A DNA stretch of 64,000 bases from CAKZSB01 sp964573105 (GCA_964573105.1 CAZNIS010000024.1:7990-71989), one strand, 5' to 3'; positions 7,413-16,959 are shown, counted from the first letter of the stretch. Numbers and translations: made by a program. The notes: generated by a model from the sequence alone, not told the origin.

Positions 7413-9065
7413 TTACACTGAATAGACGGTGTTGCCGTTCCACACCGTCTGTTGTACCTGCACCTGCGCTATCTCTTCGGCGCGCATCTGCTGCAACGGT
7501 TTTTCCAGCACGATAAAATCCGCCCGCTTGCCCGCAACCAGCGAGCCGCTCTCATCTCCCATGCCGAGTGATCGCGCGCCGTTGATGGTAAACAGAGGCA
7601 ACGCCTGCTCCAGCGTGATTGCCTGCTGCGGTGACAGCACACCGGGGTAGGCCGGGTCGGCGTTGCGCCGGGTCAGCATACCTGAAAGCCCGGTCCACGG
7701 ATTCACATCCGGGGCTGCCGCTGGCCAGTCTGAGGCGTAAGTCAGTTCAGCGCCTGCCGCCAACAGATCGGCAATGCGATGGTTGCGTGCAACCCGCTCT
7801 TTGCCGAGCAGTGCAATCTGCGTGGGTGTGGCGGGATTCGGATACCACATCTTCGGCGACATTTCGGCAATCGCGTTCAATTGTGCAAAGCGCGGCAGGT
7901 CAGCATCCGACACATAATTGGTATGCGCGATTTCGTGTCGCAGACCAGACGCTCCATTGGCAGATCTCGCGGCCTCGATCGCATCAAGTCCTTTGCGAAT
8001 CGCATTGTCACCGACCGCGTGCATCTTCACCACGAAGCCGCGCCGATCAAGTTCGATTAGTGTTTCATTCAGTACATCGGGTTGCAGCAGCAGGGTTCGA
8101 TCCGGATCGTGGGCAGCCACGTCATACCCGCTCTCGGCAGTATAGGGATCCAGAAATGATGCGGTAAAACCGGGCGCCACTCCATCTAAAAAGAGTTTGG
8201 CAAAGCCGGTTCGAATATTGTCGCTGGCATAATCCCTACGCAGACGCTCCATCGTGTCATAGGGGATGGCCTCGTCACCCAACGGGCTTGAGCGCACAAT
8301 GTGCGTGGCAGTGTGCAGGGTCAGTTCACCGCGCTGATCGGCTTCAAAATAGGTTTGCAGCTCTTCTTCATAGGCCATTGGCTCCTTGAATGCCGTGAAG
8401 CCGAGCTGATTGAAGTGCTGAACAAAATAGCGCACCGCATCGGCCAGTTGCGCTTCGCTTCGGCGGATCAGTTTACGCGCCGGTGCGGCCGCACTCTCTG
8501 CCAGTATGCCGTTGGGCATGCCCGTACTCGGGTCGTGCTCGATAATACCGCCGGGCGGAGCCACGGTGTCACGAGTGATAGCGGCTTGATGCAGTGCCTT
8601 TGAATTACACCACAGCAGGTGCTGACTGGTATCGGCCAGCACGATCGGATGCTCGATTGAAATTTGATCCAGTAGCGCTGCCGGATTGCTGCCCATCTGT
8701 TGGCGCATGTCGTGACGCCACGGTCCGCCGTGAACCAGTCCACCGGCAGGTGTTGACGCCACACGGCTGGCCACCGCATCAAGTAACTGATCGAGCGTGG
8801 CACCAAAGCCGGTGTAGACATCGTACAGCTCGCGACACGCACCCCACAGTGCGTGGGTGTGGCTTTCAACCAGACCGGGCATCACAAACCGGCCGTGCAG
8901 GTTGTGCTGTTGGGACTGCGGGTTGACGAGGCTTTGCACCTCGGCATCACTGCCGACGGCGATGATTTTGCCGCCTGCTGTTGCAATTGCCTCGGCCCAT
9001 GGCATACGAAAATCCATGGTGAAGATTCTGCCGTTGTACCAGATCTGATCGGCTTTCGTTGTCAT
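7413..9065 (-). CDS. YtcJ-like amidohydrolase (amidohydrolase family 3)
   Basis: 550 aa, the usual length for YtcJ/NfdA-type metal-dependent hydrolases that cleave amides, formamides or cyclic amides. Visible landmarks: GRFVMPGLVESHTHALWGA with the HxH metal motif near residue 69, KLFLDGVAPGF near the middle, KMHAVGDNAIRKGLDA and RHEIAHTNY as further metal ligands, and LTYASDWPAAAPDVNPW carrying the catalytic Asp. The cytosolic enzyme is encoded 30 bases downstream of a TAXI-TRAP permease on the same strand, so it probably acts on the compound that system imports. Substrate specificity in this family varies widely and is not predictable here. Confidence 0.88.
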   Translation of the reverse strand: MTTKADQIWYNGRIFTMDFRMPWAEAIATAGGKIIAVGSDAEVQSLVNPQSQQHNLHGRFVMPGLVESHTHALWGACRELYDVYTGFGATLDQLLDAVASRVASTPAGGLVHGGPWRHDMRQQMGSNPAALLDQISIEHPIVLADTSQHLLWCNSKALHQAAITRDTVAPPGGIIEHDPSTGMPNGILAESAAAPARKLIRRSEAQLADAVRYFVQHFNQLGFTAFKEPMAYEEELQTYFEADQRGELTLHTATHIVRSSPLGDEAIPYDTMERLRRDYASDNIRTGFAKLFLDGVAPGFTASFLDPYTAESGYDVAAHDPDRTLLLQPDVLNETLIELDRRGFVVKMHAVGDNAIRKGLDAIEAARSANGASGLRHEIAHTNYVSDADLPRFAQLNAIAEMSPKMWYPNPATPTQIALLGKERVARNHRIADLLAAGAELTYASDWPAAAPDVNPWTGLSGMLTRRNADPAYPGVLSPQQAITLEQALPLFTINGARSLGMGDESGSLVAGKRADFIVLEKPLQQMRAEEIAQVQVQQTVWNGNTVYSV

Positions 9066-9095
9066 AGGCTCGTGAGCGTATATAAGGGGATGACG

Positions 9096-11450
9096 CTACT
9101 TCCCGGCGCCATCTACAATGTTTCGGGTGCGCACATAGTGCAGCACCAGCCACCCCAGCGACACAACGATTGCTGGTCCGAAAACGACTGGGTTGCCGTG
9201 CATCACCAGCGCCGCCAGCAGCAATCGAAACCCGACTTCCAGCATCGAAAGCGGTGCGCGATCATAGTTAGCGAGCGCGCTGGCCAATAGAAAAAGTGCC
9301 AGTATCAAACGGGCGATCAGGGCTGCCAGTGCCGCAATATGAATCTGTCCATCGTAGCCCGGCAGATAGGCGCCAGCGGCACTGGGATCGGGGTCTTTCA
9401 CTGCGGCATCGATCAGCAGCAGTTCCGGGTACATCGCAAAGACAAATGGAATGATGAACATCACAATGCCGGAGCGCACAGCGGAGAAGCCGGTCGACAT
9501 TGGATCGGCCTTGGTGATGGTTGAGGCGGCGAATGCCGCCAGTGCCACCGGCGGGGTGATGGCGGAGGCGACGGCGAAGTAGAAGATAAACATATGCGCC
9601 GTGAAGGTGGCGATACCCAGGCCAATTAACAGTGGCCCCATTAACAGCGCCACGTTGATGTAGGCTGGCACAGCGGGCATACCCATACCGAGCAAAATCG
9701 CCAGCGCCATGGTGATAAAAAGCGCGATGAACTGAAAGAGCACGGAGCCGGACCCGCCCAGATCCAGCGACAACAGAAATCCCAGTATGTCGATGGCAAC
9801 GAACTTCGACAAACCGGTGAATGTCAGACAGACATCAATCACGGTGACGGCCAGAAACATCAGATACAGCGTCGAGATCGTCACACCCGATTCTGCCAGC
9901 GCATCCAGAAACAGCCGTGGCTTGCGCCGAAAGTCCTTGTCCAGAAACAGCAGTATCGCGACCAGAAACGCCGCCCACCAGCCGGCCGCCGACGCATCGC
10001 CTGCAGCATCCTGCAATAACTCGAGCAACCAGGGCATTTCAACTGCGCGGCAGATGCCGTTGCTGACGGTGGTCTCGGCACCGAGCAGCGCCCCCATCCA
10101 GCCGCAGCCGACCTGATCTTTCGGCGTCAGCAGCAGAAACAGGATCAGCAGGATCGGTAGAAAGATCTGCAACAGGTGCAGCCAGTCGGCACGGGTCAGG
10201 TGCATGTCTTCAGAGACGGTGCCGACCGCACCGATATTCTGCTTTCGCGACTGGAAAACGGCGGACAGAAACAGACAAAAGAAATAGGCCATGGCCGGAA
10301 TCGCCGCGGCGATGATGACTTCGCGATAGGGCACGGCGGTCAGCGCGGCTAGAATAAATGCCGCCACGCCCATCACCGGCGGCATGATAGAACCCCCGGA
10401 GGATGCCGCCGCCTCAACTCCGCCGGCAAACACTTTGGAGAAACCGCGCTTGATCATCATCGGAATGGTCAGCACACCGGTGGACAGCACATTGACGATC
10501 GGCCCGCCGGTGACGGTGCCAAACATGGCAGAGGAGACGATCGCCGCATGTGCCGGGCCGCCGCGCAGTTTGCGCGTCCACAGAAATGCGATTTTAATCA
10601 GCGCTTGACCACCGGCCGATTTCCCGAACAGCGCGCCCAGCACGATATACGGAAACACCACGTTAAGCGTTACGTGCATGAAGCGACCGAGGATGCCAGA
10701 GGCGTTGTTGATCAGCGCGTCGTTGACGTTCGGGATGCCGTCCAGAAAGGTACGCGGTTCGCCACCGAGTTTGGTCACCAGATACTTGTTGATGCCATCG
10801 GCACCGAAAAAGTACCACACCAGTACGGTGCCGATGGTGTACAGCGCGATGGTCATCGACACTGCCACCAGCGGCAGGCCCCAGACTTTGATGTTGTAAC
10901 CGAGAAAGATCAGGATCGACACACCCATGATCAGCGCCAGCCACACGCCGGTCGTGTTCAGGCACTTGGGGTCATCGACCGTGTCGGGCACTGGCAGGCC
11001 ATACTCTTCGGCAAACTCAATGGCATCTTTTAGCGCGGTAGACATCAGTGCCGCGCGATCGCCGGTCACCTGATCGATCAGACAGACTGACGAGATTTCG
11101 ATTAGATACGACAGTGAGATTGAAAACGCTGCCAGTACCAGCGCGATATCCATGAAAAGACCGAAGCGGCGTTTCAATGGTGACGCGTCTTTCCAGTCGC
11201 GCCACATCGAGTGTTTGAGCGCGACGATCACCATCATCCATGCAAACACGGCAGGATAAAAATACTCCGGCGCAAAGCGCCTGACCGTGAGTTGCTCAAA
11301 CCCTGTGATCGAGCGAATCATTTCGTCCCAGCCCGGTATCGACGGCATCGAATTGACGATGCCGACAAACACCATGAAAAGCGCCATCGAATAGATGATC
11401 GCGTCGGTGATACTATGGGTGGGAGCAGCGGTTTCGGACGATGCCGACAT
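9096..11450 (-). CDS. TAXI-type TRAP transporter, fused DctQM permease
   Basis: 784-aa integral membrane protein joining the small four-helix and large twelve-helix TRAP subunits, as is typical for TAXI systems. Characteristic stretches: LRGGPAHAAIVSSAMFGTVTGG, the glycine-rich FAGGVEAAASSGGSIMPPVMGVAAF, and the GMGMPAVPAYINVALLMGP and SAITPPVALAAFAASTITKADP segments. Two closely similar copies occur at 47739-50120 and 52020-54371. It is expressed after the TAXI binding protein gene and before the YtcJ-like hydrolase. It uses an ion gradient for high-affinity uptake of an organic acid or related solute. Confidence 0.93.
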   Translation of the reverse strand: MSASSETAAPTHSITDAIIYSMALFMVFVGIVNSMPSIPGWDEMIRSITGFEQLTVRRFAPEYFYPAVFAWMMVIVALKHSMWRDWKDASPLKRRFGLFMDIALVLAAFSISLSYLIEISSVCLIDQVTGDRAALMSTALKDAIEFAEEYGLPVPDTVDDPKCLNTTGVWLALIMGVSILIFLGYNIKVWGLPLVAVSMTIALYTIGTVLVWYFFGADGINKYLVTKLGGEPRTFLDGIPNVNDALINNASGILGRFMHVTLNVVFPYIVLGALFGKSAGGQALIKIAFLWTRKLRGGPAHAAIVSSAMFGTVTGGPIVNVLSTGVLTIPMMIKRGFSKVFAGGVEAAASSGGSIMPPVMGVAAFILAALTAVPYREVIIAAAIPAMAYFFCLFLSAVFQSRKQNIGAVGTVSEDMHLTRADWLHLLQIFLPILLILFLLLTPKDQVGCGWMGALLGAETTVSNGICRAVEMPWLLELLQDAAGDASAAGWWAAFLVAILLFLDKDFRRKPRLFLDALAESGVTISTLYLMFLAVTVIDVCLTFTGLSKFVAIDILGFLLSLDLGGSGSVLFQFIALFITMALAILLGMGMPAVPAYINVALLMGPLLIGLGIATFTAHMFIFYFAVASAITPPVALAAFAASTITKADPMSTGFSAVRSGIVMFIIPFVFAMYPELLLIDAAVKDPDPSAAGAYLPGYDGQIHIAALAALIARLILALFLLASALANYDRAPLSMLEVGFRLLLAALVMHGNPVVFGPAIVVSLGWLVLHYVRTRNIVDGAGK

Positions 11451-11487
11451 AGGATTCGCCTGAAAGACAATACAACAGGAGGTTGAA

Positions 11488-11505
11488 CCCGGACGCGTGT
11501 CCGGG
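11488..11505 (-). other. GC-rich hairpin between TAXI binding protein and permease genes
   Basis: CCCGGAC and GTCCGGG (7-bp arms, loop GCGT) form a stable hairpin in the 81-base gap between the two cistrons. No U-run follows, so it more likely protects the upstream mRNA or tunes the ratio of binding protein to permease than stops transcription. Comparable hairpins lie at the other two TAXI junctions. Confidence 0.5.
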
Positions 11506-11531
11506 CTCGTGTTTACGGCAGGGTTTTTCGA

Positions 11532-12578
11532 CTAGGGTTTGGCGCAGTCGGGAATTTCGGATCCTGCTTCTTCCCACGCACGAATGGCACCGGGGTGGTA
11601 CTTGTAAGGGCTGGGTCCACACACGCCATTGCCCGGCGCATCGAATCCAACGCTTGTGGCAAACGGCGCTTTGCCCATCAGCTCAGGCAGTGTTTCAATA
11701 TAGGCCTTGGTCAGCTCGTAGGCCAGATCATCGCTCATGTCCTTGTTGACACCAATTGATCCCTGCGTCGACATACCCTGGAACATGTCATCATCCGAGA
11801 CCACATTCCAGCTATCGCCAAGGCCCGCCTGAATCTTCTCAAGCGGCATGACGAAGGGGGCGTTGCCTGGTGCCTTCATGTACTTTTGCATCGCATCGCC
11901 TTCGAATATTTCTTTGGGGATGTCAATCGCCGTCATGCGACCGGCGGCACCCAGTTGGGTGGTACGCGCATTGGGGAAGAGTTCGGGCAGCACCGCCAGA
12001 TTGACAGAACCATCGGAGATCACCGCCGTGACCTGACCCCAGTCGGCCTGAATGCCTTCATAGCCCTCGCCATCTTTAAGGCCTGTGACAATCTGAATGA
12101 TCGAACGCGCGTTGTTTAGCGCAGCACCTCGCGGCGGGCCATTCATAACTTTTTTGTCTTTGATGTCGTCCCAGCTGGTGACGCCTTCGGTCTCGAACGC
12201 CATCATGAAAAACACGCCGAGCGAGAACGGCGCTAGCATGCGCAGGTTGGCGGCGAGCTCGGCCCCTTTTTCAGCGCCGATGCTGGTGTACGGCCCCACG
12301 CCGCGGTTGAGCAGAAACGGCAGAATCATCGGCATCACTGCCATGTCAGTCTTGCCCTCGGCGACGTTCTGCACCGAGTTGGTCAGCACTGCCGAATCAT
12401 TGAGCTGAATGTTGGCGATGCCGCGTTGGGCGGCGACTTCGGCCAGATGTGCCGGCCCCAGATATGCCGAGCCACCGGGTGAGACGGTCTCGGCGGTCAG
12501 GTTAACCTGTGCGGTGGCATGGGTGGCAGTCAGCGCCAGCGCGGCGGCGGCGGCTTTGGCAATTTTCGATAGATTCAA
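11532..12578 (-). CDS. TAXI-family TRAP transporter substrate-binding protein
   Basis: 348-aa periplasmic binding protein with a signal peptide (about 23 residues, ending ATHATA/QVNL). TAXI features include a NGPPRGAALNNARSI motif and an alternation of AEGKTDMAVMP and DGSVNLAVLPELFP. The C-terminus has two cysteines (CGPSPYKYHPGA and PDCAKP) that could form a disulfide, and all three TAXI proteins in the window share this ending. The start is a TTG at 12576-12578 with GGAGAG just upstream. It is the first gene of the TRAP/YtcJ operon and is divergent from the CoA-ligase gene. The ligand is unknown. Confidence 0.92.
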   Translation of the reverse strand: MNLSKIAKAAAAALALTATHATAQVNLTAETVSPGGSAYLGPAHLAEVAAQRGIANIQLNDSAVLTNSVQNVAEGKTDMAVMPMILPFLLNRGVGPYTSIGAEKGAELAANLRMLAPFSLGVFFMMAFETEGVTSWDDIKDKKVMNGPPRGAALNNARSIIQIVTGLKDGEGYEGIQADWGQVTAVISDGSVNLAVLPELFPNARTTQLGAAGRMTAIDIPKEIFEGDAMQKYMKAPGNAPFVMPLEKIQAGLGDSWNVVSDDDMFQGMSTQGSIGVNKDMSDDLAYELTKAYIETLPELMGKAPFATSVGFDAPGNGVCGPSPYKYHPGAIRAWEEAGSEIPDCAKP

Positions 12579-12778
12579 GTTTCTCTCCAGTGGGGTGGTG
12601 CGACCAGGATCGGTTGCTCGCCACCAATTTGCCCATTCCTGCAGGCCTCGCGCGTCTCGCGGCTGACAGGGTCGCAGGCCGGCGGATGACTGTCACGCCA
12701 TCGCTTGTGGCCAGATTATCGGCGGTGGCCAATCAACGCCACGGCGCAATGTCCGGTCCGGTGTTGCAGCATAAACGA

Positions 12779-12784
12779 TATAAT
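12779..12784 (+). promoter_or_regulatory. Perfect -10 hexamer TATAAT
   Basis: TATAAT about 85 bases ahead of the preferred start of the CoA-ligase gene. No good -35 hexamer is seen at 16-18 bases. A transcript starting near 12791 would exclude the upstream ATG codons at 12686 and before, which supports the downstream non-ATG start. Confidence 0.4.
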
Positions 12785-12868
12785 CCGGCCCTGTCAGCGG
12801 CATTAGCGCTGGCGTGGCGCACGCTGGCACAGCGCGAAATCCACCCCCACCGTTTATTGAGAGTCCTT

Positions 12869-14668
12869 TTGCAGAACAGGCACTACCCAACGCATCAGGT
12901 GCAATGCCGCACGGATCAGTCGGGCAATCGATATTTGCACTCGAACCTTGCGATCGGTCCCGTCGCCAAAAGTACTGGCGAATGGCTGCATCACTGGGCG
13001 ACTGTCGCGCCGGACCGGGCCTTCCTGAAAGAGCGATCGGGCGCTGGCTTTCGCGAAATCAGCTATGGCGAAACGCTGCAGCAAGTACAGGCGGTGGCGG
13101 CTTCGCTGCTGGCCCGTGGCATGGGGCCGGCCACACCCATCGTGGTGTTGTCCGGGCCCGGAATTGATCACGGCGTGTTGATGCTGGCTGCACACTATAT
13201 TGGCGCACCGATCGCGCCGCTGGCCGAGCAATATTCACTAATACCGGAAGCAGCTTCACGGCTGGACTACTGCATTGATAAAATTAAGCCGGCGCTGGTT
13301 TACGCACAGGACGGTGCGAAGTTTGCGAAAGCGCTGCAACGCGAATCACTGGCGAACGTGGCACAGCTCGTCAGCCGGCAAGTGCCCTCGCACGCGTCGT
13401 CATTCGAGAATATGCAGAAAGGCAGGGCGGACGCTACCCTGGCCACAGCCTATGCCCGCGTCGGCCCCGACACCCTCGCGAAAGTTTTGTTTACCTCCGG
13501 CTCCACTGGCAATCCCAAAGGGGTGCCACAAACCCAGCGCATGATGACCGTCAATCAGGCGCAATATCTGGCCTGTATGCCGTTACTGGCCGAACGACCA
13601 CCGGTGATCCTCGACTGGCTGCCGTGGAACCACGTATTCGCCGGCAACGCGAATTTCAATCTGATTCTGTGTAACGGTGGCACGCTGGTTATTGACGACG
13701 GCAAGCCGTTGCCCGGTTTGTTCGAGCGCACGCTGGAAAACCTCGCCCTGCAGCGCGCGACCATCAGCCTGAATGTACCGGTTGCCTATGGATTGCTGGT
13801 CGCTGCCATGCGCGATGACGCGCCACTGCGGCAACGCTTTTTCGAGGACCTTGACGTCATACTCTACGCCGGTGCGTCCTTGCCCGAGGAACTCTGGATC
13901 GCGCTTGAAGAGATGGCCATAGACGTCACCGGCAGCACCCCGATGATGACGTCCTGCTGGGGGCTGACGGAAACCGCACCGTCGTGCCTGCTGCACTATC
14001 AGGGTGGTGCGAGGCCCGGCATGATCGGTGTGCCGGTGCCGGAGCTGTCCGTCAAGCTCGTACCGTATCAAGCCGAGCGCTATGAAATAAGAGTCAAAGG
14101 GCCGAACGTCATCGATCGCTATTTCGACGCACCGGACAAGGATGCCGAATCGTTTGACGACGACGGCTACTTCATCACCAACGATGCAGTGCGCTTTGCC
14201 AGCATCCACAACCCGAATGACGGCCTGCTGTTTGACGGGCGCATCACAGAGGATTTCAAACTGCTGAGCGGCAGCTGGGTGCAGGCAGCGTCTGTACGAT
14301 TACAGGCACTCGATGCGCTCGACGGGCTGGTGCAGGATGTCGTCGTCACCGGGGCCGATCAACGCGATATCGGCTTGCTGATTTTCGCGCGGCCGGACAA
14401 AGCGCAGAACAACGAAGGTGACACCGTCACCGATGCTGAATACACCGATCAAATAGTCGATCGCTTGAAGACGCTGGCGGGTGCGGCGACGGGTTCATCG
14501 AACCGCATTACACGAGCGCTGATCATGTCACAGCCACCCTCAATTCTTGATGGTGAAGTCACCGCCAAGGGCAGTTTGAATTATGATGCGATCTGCCGAG
14601 GGCGTGCCGAACTCTTGTCTCGTCTGTACAACGATGACGATCCGGCCTGTCTGAATATCGCGATCTGA
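12869..14668 (+). CDS. Feruloyl-CoA synthase-like acyl/aryl-CoA ligase
   Basis: About 599 aa, ANL superfamily. It activates a hydroxycinnamate or similar acid as the adenylate and transfers it to CoA. Seen: the P-loop LFTSGSTGNPKGVP, the A5 motif SCWGLTETAPS, the hinge and Gly/Asp region FDGRITEDFKL, and the C-terminal catalytic Lys in GEVTAKGSLNYDAI. The N-terminus matches feruloyl-CoA synthases only from about NRHYPTHQV onward. There is no ATG there, so I place the start at TTG 12869, which has GAGAG upstream. TTG 12857 is the alternative, and the in-frame ATG at 12686 would add about 60 unrelated residues. A dehydrogenase gene follows after 41 bases. Confidence 0.82.
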   Translation: MQNRHYPTHQVQCRTDQSGNRYLHSNLAIGPVAKSTGEWLHHWATVAPDRAFLKERSGAGFREISYGETLQQVQAVAASLLARGMGPATPIVVLSGPGIDHGVLMLAAHYIGAPIAPLAEQYSLIPEAASRLDYCIDKIKPALVYAQDGAKFAKALQRESLANVAQLVSRQVPSHASSFENMQKGRADATLATAYARVGPDTLAKVLFTSGSTGNPKGVPQTQRMMTVNQAQYLACMPLLAERPPVILDWLPWNHVFAGNANFNLILCNGGTLVIDDGKPLPGLFERTLENLALQRATISLNVPVAYGLLVAAMRDDAPLRQRFFEDLDVILYAGASLPEELWIALEEMAIDVTGSTPMMTSCWGLTETAPSCLLHYQGGARPGMIGVPVPELSVKLVPYQAERYEIRVKGPNVIDRYFDAPDKDAESFDDDGYFITNDAVRFASIHNPNDGLLFDGRITEDFKLLSGSWVQAASVRLQALDALDGLVQDVVVTGADQRDIGLLIFARPDKAQNNEGDTVTDAEYTDQIVDRLKTLAGAATGSSNRITRALIMSQPPSILDGEVTAKGSLNYDAICRGRAELLSRLYNDDDPACLNIAI

Positions 14669-14709
14669 ATCCTTCCAAATACATTTACTTTCCCAGTTAC
14701 GGAGTGCCC

Positions 14710-15777
14710 ATGCGCACGCATAAAATCGCTGCCATTCCAGCCGACGGCATTGGGCCGGAAGTCATCGACGCCGGCCTGCAGGTGATGACCGCGCTAGCCA
14801 ACACGACCAATGAATTCAATTTTGATGTGACCCATTTTGCCTGGGGCTCCGATTACTACAAATCACATGGGCGGATGATGGATGAGGATGGTCTCGAACA
14901 ACTAAAACCGTTTGATGCGATTCTCTTTGGTGCCGTCGGCGCTCCGGATGTACCGGACGATATTACGCTATGGGGTTTGCGGCTGCCGATTTGTCAGGGT
15001 TTTGATCAGTACGCGAACGTTCGTCCCACGCGTATCCTGCCGGGTATCAGTGCACCATTAAAAGATAAGGGGCCAGGTGATCTTGACTGGATTATCGTGC
15101 GTGAAAATTCCGAAGGTGAGTACGCGGGCCACGGGGGGCGCGCGCATCGCGGATTACCCGAAGAGGTCGCCACCGAGGTGTCGATTTTTACCCGTGTGGG
15201 CGTCGAGCGAATTATGCGCTTTGCGTTTGATCTGGCGCGTTCGCGGCCACGCAAATTCTTAACCGTGGTGACCAAATCCAATGCCCAGCGCCACGGCATG
15301 GTGATGTGGGACGAGATAGCCGCCGAGGTGGCGCAGGATTATCCGGATGTCAGCTGGGACAAAATGCTGGTGGATGCGATGACTGTGCGCATGACGCTGC
15401 AACCGGAGAGTCTGGATACCATCGTCGCAACCAACCTGCACGCCGATATTCTTTCGGATTTGGCGGGTGCGCTGGCTGGTAGCCTGGGCGTCGCACCGAC
15501 TGCCAACATCGATCCACAACGGCGCTTTCCATCGATGTTCGAGCCCATTCACGGCTCGGCATTCGACATCACCGGCAAAGGTATCGCCAATCCGGTGGCA
15601 ACCTTCTGGACAGTTTGCCAGATGCTCGATCATCTGGGCGAGAGCGATGCCTCACAGCGATTAATGACTGCGATCGAATCGGTTTGTGCACAAGGTGTGG
15701 TGACACCCGATGTCGGTGGCAGCGCCAGCACCCGGCAAGTGACCGAGGCCGTGGTGCAGGCGTTGCAAAGTCGCTAA
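14710..15777 (+). CDS. Tartrate/D-malate dehydrogenase-type decarboxylating dehydrogenase
   Basis: 355-aa beta-decarboxylating dehydrogenase of the isopropylmalate/tartrate dehydrogenase family, NAD- and divalent-metal-dependent. Seen: IPADGIGPEV at the N-terminus, LPICQGFDQYANVRP and IVRENSEGEYAG (substrate loop), TKSNAQRHGMVMWDE, the metal-binding TNLHADILSDLAGALAGSLG, and EPIHGSAFDITGKGIANP. The DDITLWGLRLPI and LDWIIVREN wording is that of tartrate dehydrogenases rather than LeuB. The ATG at 14710 has GGAG seven bases upstream. A GTG six bases earlier is in frame but lies in that site. It probably forms an operon with the CoA ligase. Confidence 0.9.
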   Translation: MRTHKIAAIPADGIGPEVIDAGLQVMTALANTTNEFNFDVTHFAWGSDYYKSHGRMMDEDGLEQLKPFDAILFGAVGAPDVPDDITLWGLRLPICQGFDQYANVRPTRILPGISAPLKDKGPGDLDWIIVRENSEGEYAGHGGRAHRGLPEEVATEVSIFTRVGVERIMRFAFDLARSRPRKFLTVVTKSNAQRHGMVMWDEIAAEVAQDYPDVSWDKMLVDAMTVRMTLQPESLDTIVATNLHADILSDLAGALAGSLGVAPTANIDPQRRFPSMFEPIHGSAFDITGKGIANPVATFWTVCQMLDHLGESDASQRLMTAIESVCAQGVVTPDVGGSASTRQVTEAVVQALQSR

Positions 15778-15789
15778 CGCTCGAATGAG

Positions 15790-16659
15790 CTAGCTGGCCA
15801 GGCGCAGCGGTGTGGCGCCAATATTCGCCTGGCGCACTTCCTCTGGCAGCAGGTCTTCGCGAATAAGATCCTGCAGAATTTCGCAGATATCCTCGAATTC
15901 GATGCGCGGGCGCTCGTTGGCCAGCACGTGAATCATGATGCGATTGCAGATCAGATTCACCCAGCGTGGAATACCCAGGCTTGCGCTGTGAATGGCGCGG
16001 TAGACGCCGTCGGCGATACCGGCGCTGGCATCCCAGTTGCGCGCAGTTAACTGCTGCAGCACGTAGCCCTGGGTTTCCGCTTCGTTCAGTGCCTCGAGCT
16101 TGCAGGTTGCGATAACCCGCTGGTGAAGCTGGCTCAGTTCGGGTGACAACAGACGCTCGCGCAGCAGCGGTTGCCCAACCAGAAAAATTTGCAACAGCGG
16201 TTCGTTGTCCTCTCGCAGATTACTCAGCAGGCGGACCATCTCCAGCGCCTCGTCTGTCAGTAAATGGGTTTCATCCAGAATTAAAACCGAGCGTTTAGAT
16301 TGCTGATGCAGCGTGCGCAAGTGCGCCGTGATTGCAGTGAGCTGGCCCGCCACGTTTTCGGTGTCCAGTTCGATGCCACATAGATCGGCATAGCGAATCA
16401 ACAGGTCGGAACCACTAAACCGTGCGCACTCAATGGTATCGAGGCGCTGGTACTGATCGCCGTGTTCTGCGATGACACGATGGATCAACGCGCTTTTGCC
16501 CGTACCGGGTTGGCCTGTGATCAGCACCATGCCTTCGCCCTGGAACAGTGCGTACTGCATGTACGACTGCGCCTTCTGAAACGATCGGTGGATATAGTAA
16601 CCGTAGGCGTCGGTCGCAGATTGCGAGGGGTCTACAACCAGGCTGCTCGATTCTGTCAT
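15790..16659 (-). CDS. ExeA/GspA-like AAA ATPase (paralogue 1)
   Basis: 289-aa P-loop ATPase of the ExeA family. It has Walker A ITGQPGTGKSAL (about residues 47-58), Walker B SVLILDETHLLTDEALE, sensor-like LLQIFLVGQPLLRE and the C-terminal motif SLGIPRWVNLICNRIMIHV. Unlike classical ExeA it has no membrane helix and no peptidoglycan-binding domain. It is clearly a paralogue of the gene at 16960-17832, with the same block order and near-identical motifs. The two lie in tandem with 300 bases between them. In classical members the ATPase helps assemble the type II secretin. Related stand-alone versions occur with polysaccharide export or transposition genes, none of which is present here, so the role is open. 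Confidence 0.85.
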   Translation of the reverse strand: MTESSSLVVDPSQSATDAYGYYIHRSFQKAQSYMQYALFQGEGMVLITGQPGTGKSALIHRVIAEHGDQYQRLDTIECARFSGSDLLIRYADLCGIELDTENVAGQLTAITAHLRTLHQQSKRSVLILDETHLLTDEALEMVRLLSNLREDNEPLLQIFLVGQPLLRERLLSPELSQLHQRVIATCKLEALNEAETQGYVLQQLTARNWDASAGIADGVYRAIHSASLGIPRWVNLICNRIMIHVLANERPRIEFEDICEILQDLIREDLLPEEVRQANIGATPLRLAS

Positions 16660-16849
16660 CTGCGTGTCTTCAATCTGCTATTAGAAAGAAGCCACTGTTT
16701 CGGCCGCCGATCGCCGTAGTTGAGCCAATCCACGCTGCGTGATGGCACATTGAGCCACAGGGTTCACAAAATACCAGGGCGAATCAGTCTGCTGGCAAGC
16801 ATCAAATGGGTTTAATGCCCGTTGCATGTTATTGACAAATCTCGCGCAC

Positions 16850-16877
16850 AAAAAAAGGCCGCTGCGATGCAGCGGCC
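16850..16877 (-). terminator. Rho-independent terminator for the upstream ExeA-like gene
   Basis: On the minus strand, a 9-bp GC-rich perfect stem (GGCCGCTGC/GCAGCGGCC, loop of 3) is followed directly by seven T. It lies about 80 bases past the stop of the ATPase gene at 16960 and separates the two paralogues into independent transcription units. Confidence 0.88.
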
Positions 16878-16959
16878 CGAATTTACAGCGGCAGTTCCAT
16901 TGCCTTAATCTTCTTCTTTTAATCCATATGGCGGGGGAAGCAGATCAGCAGGCAGCCTG

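Noticed and set aside
12509..12868. Upstream extension of the CoA ligase from the first ATG
   Set aside because: These codons overlap the divergent TAXI gene and promoter, show no similarity to feruloyl-CoA synthases, and lie partly before the TATAAT element.
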